From contig JAPLDN010000260.1 in NCBI GenBank assembly GCA_026391755.1, positions 1 through 8,264 of the forward strand: DNA of 8,264 nucleotides, written 5' to 3'. Position 1 is the first letter of the stretch. Each line of letters opens with the position of its first letter. Under the pieces are notes generated by a model. It was not told where the DNA came from, searched no databases, and saw only the letters and a program-made list of their open reading frames with translations. Of the stretch, positions 5,548 through 8,264 are shown piece after piece. A program made the translations under genes and the position numbers. The stretch is from Bacteroidota bacterium (lineage in GTDB: Bacteria > Bacteroidota > Bacteroidia > Bacteroidales > FEN-979).

Positions 5548-7110
5548 ATGCAATACCTCAGCAAAACAGCGAAGGTTATCATCGCACTCACCACTGTTTC
5601 GGCAGCTATCATGGAGCTGATCGACACTTCCATCGTGAATGTCGCCCTGAACCAGATGGCAGGCAACCTGGGCGCTTCTATCGAGGATATCGCCTGGGTG
5701 ATCACTTCCTACGCCATCGCCAATGTGATCATCATCCCCATGACGGGATTCCTGGCCGCATTTTTCGGCCGCCGCCGGTATTATATGGCCTCAATAATTA
5801 TCTTTACCATAGCTTCTGTGTTCTGCGGAATGTCAACCTCCCTCTGGCAAATCGTATTATGGAGGTTCGTACAGGGTCTTGGCGGAGGCGGTCTGCTCTC
5901 AACATCACAGTCCATACTCTTCGAGACTTTTCCCGGCAAACAAAGGGGACTGGCAGCGGCCCTCTTCGGAATGGGTGTCGTACTCGGCCCCACCCTGGGC
6001 CCCACGGTTGGCGGACTGATCATTGACAGCTATTCCTGGCCTCTTATATTTTACATCAACGTCCCATTCGGAATTCTTGCCAGCATCCTTGCCTACCGCT
6101 TTATCCCGAGGGGCTTCGACATCCATACAAAACCCAGGATAGACTGGAGCGGGATTTTCCTGCTTACCATCGGGATCAGCGCCCTGCAGTATGTTCTTGA
6201 AAGAGGGGAATATGAAGACTGGTACGATTCAAAACTGATCATCTGGCTTACTGTAGTTGCAGTTGTTGGCCTGGTGACCTTCGTCTGGTGGGAACTGAAA
6301 CAGAAGGAACCTGTTGTCAACCTTCGCATTTTAAAGGACCGCAACCTTGCGCTCACCACTCTTCTCACCTTCATCGTGGGGTTTATTTTGTTTACCTCGG
6401 TATTTATTTTCCCCCTGATGCTTCAAAGGGTGCTTGGTTATACAGCTTATGAAACCGGTCTTACCCTTCTCCCCGCGTCCATCCTTTCACTCTTTTTCAT
6501 GCCCTTCATCGGCAGGGCCCTCTCGGCAGGAACATCTCCCAAGCTCTTTGTCGGCATTGGATTTATAACGCTCATGGGCTTCGGAATCCTGATGTCAAGA
6601 GCCGATCTGAATGTGTCTTCGGGTTTCTTTGCCTTGCCGCTGATGATCAGGGGCGCCGGGCTGGCCTGCCTTTTCGTTCCTTTGAATGCAATGGCTGTCG
6701 CCGGATTACAGCCCCGGGATATCCCGCAAGGGGTCGCTTTGAATAATATGATGCGGCAGATGGGTGGATCCTTCGGCATTGCTATTATTAACAATTATGT
6801 CGCACACCGGGTTGCAGTTCACCGCATGGACCTGATCAGCAATATTTACAGCGGCAGTCAGCAATTTGCAGAGCGCTATAACCAGGTATATCAGACCCTT
6901 CAGGCCAAGCTCCCGTTTGCGGCTGACCTGCAGATGCAAACCTATAAAGTGATTGAGCTTTCGGTGATGAAACAAACCTTTATGCTCAGCTATCTCGACG
7001 CATTCCTTTATGCAACCCTGTTTATTCTGATTGCCTTTCCTCTGATCTTTATCACCAAAAACAGGAAGATCGGCGGCGGACAGATTGCGGCGGCGAGTGA
7101 AGCACATTAA
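5548..7110 (+). CDS. emrB: EmrB-type MFS drug exporter (DHA2, 14 TM)
   Basis: An inner-membrane proton/drug antiporter of 520 residues, the length expected for the 14-helix DHA2 family. Recognisable motifs are the first-helix DTSIVNVAL (26-34), motif A-like GFLAAFFGRRRYYM (67-80), motif B-like RFVQGLGGGGL (106-116) and the antiporter motif C GPTLGPTVGG (147-156). The residue after DTSIVNVAL is Asn, where a Pro is common in relatives, a small departure. A hydrophilic stretch around 415-465 (near QQFAERYNQ) is the usual periplasmic loop before the last helix. It starts 8 nt after emrA and would pass its substrate into the EmrA-TolC conduit. Substrates in characterised relatives include hydrophobic toxins, uncouplers and fatty or bile acids; which apply here cannot be read. 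Confidence 0.95.
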   Translation: MQYLSKTAKVIIALTTVSAAIMELIDTSIVNVALNQMAGNLGASIEDIAWVITSYAIANVIIIPMTGFLAAFFGRRRYYMASIIIFTIASVFCGMSTSLWQIVLWRFVQGLGGGGLLSTSQSILFETFPGKQRGLAAALFGMGVVLGPTLGPTVGGLIIDSYSWPLIFYINVPFGILASILAYRFIPRGFDIHTKPRIDWSGIFLLTIGISALQYVLERGEYEDWYDSKLIIWLTVVAVVGLVTFVWWELKQKEPVVNLRILKDRNLALTTLLTFIVGFILFTSVFIFPLMLQRVLGYTAYETGLTLLPASILSLFFMPFIGRALSAGTSPKLFVGIGFITLMGFGILMSRADLNVSSGFFALPLMIRGAGLACLFVPLNAMAVAGLQPRDIPQGVALNNMMRQMGGSFGIAIINNYVAHRVAVHRMDLISNIYSGSQQFAERYNQVYQTLQAKLPFAADLQMQTYKVIELSVMKQTFMLSYLDAFLYATLFILIAFPLIFITKNRKIGGGQIAAASEAH

Positions 7111-7113
7111 GGA

Positions 7114-7141
7114 TGTACAATGTACAAATGACAAAGGTCAA
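7114..7141 (+). repeat. Short degenerate heptamer repeat after emrB
   Basis: Four 7-bp units follow the emrB stop codon by 3 nt: TGTACAA twice, then ATGACAA and AGGTCAA. The period equals that of the larger array at 587-663, though the unit sequence differs. The 63-nt emrB-tolC gap holds this repeat and an AT-rich leader. No clear promoter or terminator is seen in it, so tolC is probably read through from emrB. Confidence 0.55.
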
Positions 7142-7173
7142 ATTAGGATTTTAGCATACATATAAATAAACAT

Positions 7174-8264
7174 ATGAGACACTTTTTTTTAATAATACTG
7201 ACGGCTGTTTTCATCAGTAATTTCCAGGCCCAGGAGATCCCGGTACCCCAAACCCTGAAACTACTCGTGGGGCAATCATTCCAGAAATACCCTAAGGTGG
7301 GTGAGATGAGCGACCTGGTAAGGATGAGCGAAGTGAAGGTCAGTCTTGGAAAAGCCGGTTACTGGCCAATTGCGGGTGCAAATCTGTCATATAACCGTCT
7401 TTACCCTACCCCGGCCATCGAGATCCCGATGGGCTCCACGGTTCAGTCCTTTAAAGTGGCCCCGGCCGACAATTACAACGCTTCCATCAGCCTCGCTCAG
7501 CCAATCCTTGATCTGCGCACACCGGCAGCCGTTAACAAGGCAAAAAGCGATCTTACAACATCAAAGGACAATCTGGAAAGCTTCAAAATCCAGCTCGCAT
7601 ACCAGGTTGCCCAGATCTATTATTCCATCATCTTCCTTAATAAAAGCCTGTTTGTTCAGAAGGAACAGATCAGCCTTCTGCAATCCACCCTTAAGCAGAT
7701 CGATGTGAAAGTAAAAAACGGTGATGCCCTTACCTATGACCTGGTTTCAACCCAGGTAAAATACACCAATGCAGAGAATTTCTACACTGACCTGGTAACC
7801 CAGCTTAACAAGCAGTACAATATGCTTGGGATGCTTACGGGAACATCCGGAAACGGGTACCTTAATGATACAGTGGTTACCCAGTCTACTTTCACGATAG
7901 CGACTGATTCTTTATTCAGCCTGGCCTTTCAGAATAATCCGGAGATCAGGATTGCAGGGGATAAGATCACTTCGGCCGGATGGGACATTGTTTCTGCAAA
8001 GCGCTTACGAATGCCCCTACTCAATTTCCAGGCAGGACTGGGTTATAAAAATGGTTTCATGCCCGAGATCGATGCAGTGGTCTTCAACTATGCAGTTGGT
8101 GTTGGCCTCACAATCCCTATCATTCCGGCAAGCCGTCCGGGTCTTCAAAAGCAACTCGCTACGATCAGCCTCAATTCCTCAAAACTGGCGCTCGAAACTC
8201 AGAAAGTAAGCCTGAACAAGGATCTGCTGAACTCAATGGACGATATTCAGAAGAATATGAAAAA
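7174..8264 (+). CDS. tolC: TolC-family outer-membrane efflux protein (3' end outside window)
   Basis: This is the outer-membrane channel partner of the EmrAB pump. The reading frame is open from the ATG at 7174 to the window edge, giving 363 residues, so the C-terminal part is missing (the family is usually about 430-480 residues). A signal peptide is evident (MRHFFLIILTAVFISNFQAQ). After it comes the TolC pattern: an N-terminal helix with QSFQKYPKVGE and an amphipathic strand entry (WPIAGANLSYN, about 64-74). A long helical stretch follows (about 115-225, with NGDALTYDLVSTQVKYTNAE at 182-201 and a turn after LGMLTG). The second repeat then starts with AFQNNPEIRIAGDKI (about 251-265) and its beta segment FQAGLGYKNG. 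The start is preceded by AT-rich sequence without a Shine-Dalgarno. Its place after emrA-emrB supports a dedicated channel. Symbol given as the family name. Confidence 0.93.
   Translation, partial: MRHFFLIILTAVFISNFQAQEIPVPQTLKLLVGQSFQKYPKVGEMSDLVRMSEVKVSLGKAGYWPIAGANLSYNRLYPTPAIEIPMGSTVQSFKVAPADNYNASISLAQPILDLRTPAAVNKAKSDLTTSKDNLESFKIQLAYQVAQIYYSIIFLNKSLFVQKEQISLLQSTLKQIDVKVKNGDALTYDLVSTQVKYTNAENFYTDLVTQLNKQYNMLGMLTGTSGNGYLNDTVVTQSTFTIATDSLFSLAFQNNPEIRIAGDKITSAGWDIVSAKRLRMPLLNFQAGLGYKNGFMPEIDAVVFNYAVGVGLTIPIIPASRPGLQKQLATISLNSSKLALETQKVSLNKDLLNSMDDIQKNMK

Overview
The window looks like chromosomal DNA from a member of the Bacteroidota, probably a Bacteroidales-like or related environmental lineage. 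This is inferred from several signs. One gene encodes a secreted BNR protein with a type IX secretion (T9SS) C-terminal sorting domain. Promoter-like sequences match the Bacteroidota -7 consensus TAnnTTTG. Start codons lack clear Shine-Dalgarno sequences and have AT-rich leaders. Short heptamer-phased repeats lie between genes. There are no RNA genes, CRISPR arrays, insertion sequences or phage genes, and no stretch longer than 300 bases lacks a gene.

Left part (1-2271), all on the minus strand. A two-gene arsenic resistance operon, arsC (thioredoxin-type arsenate reductase) followed by acr3 (arsenite efflux permease), reads leftward from a promoter near 2213-2220. That promoter is covered by two dyad-symmetric motifs, probable operators. 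The acr3 stop codon lies inside an 11-unit heptamer array (587-663) that can form a long hairpin. Beyond it is a small exported protein of unknown function (27-527) built from three degenerate 40-residue repeats. No arsR gene is present in the window.

Middle part (2272-4402), also minus strand. A MarR-family regulator is followed after 67 nt by a secreted BNR/Asp-box protein with a T9SS tail. It is sialidase-like in fold, but no sialidase catalytic signature is visible.

Right part (4490-8264), plus strand. Divergent from marR is a complete tripartite drug-efflux set: an EmrA/HlyD-type periplasmic adaptor, an EmrB-type 14-TM MFS pump (DHA2) and a TolC-type outer-membrane factor that runs off the window end. 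The 87-nt marR/emrA intergenic region carries a good -7 box and repeated GTCAACT motifs, as expected for a MarR repressor controlling both directions. Together the three proteins would carry toxic compounds from the cytoplasm across both membranes, while Acr3 exports arsenite across the inner membrane only.

Most genes here are recognisable families. The less ordinary items are the heptamer array and its hairpin, the three-repeat secreted protein, the ars operator architecture and the marR/emr control region. No clearly new multi-gene system is visible.
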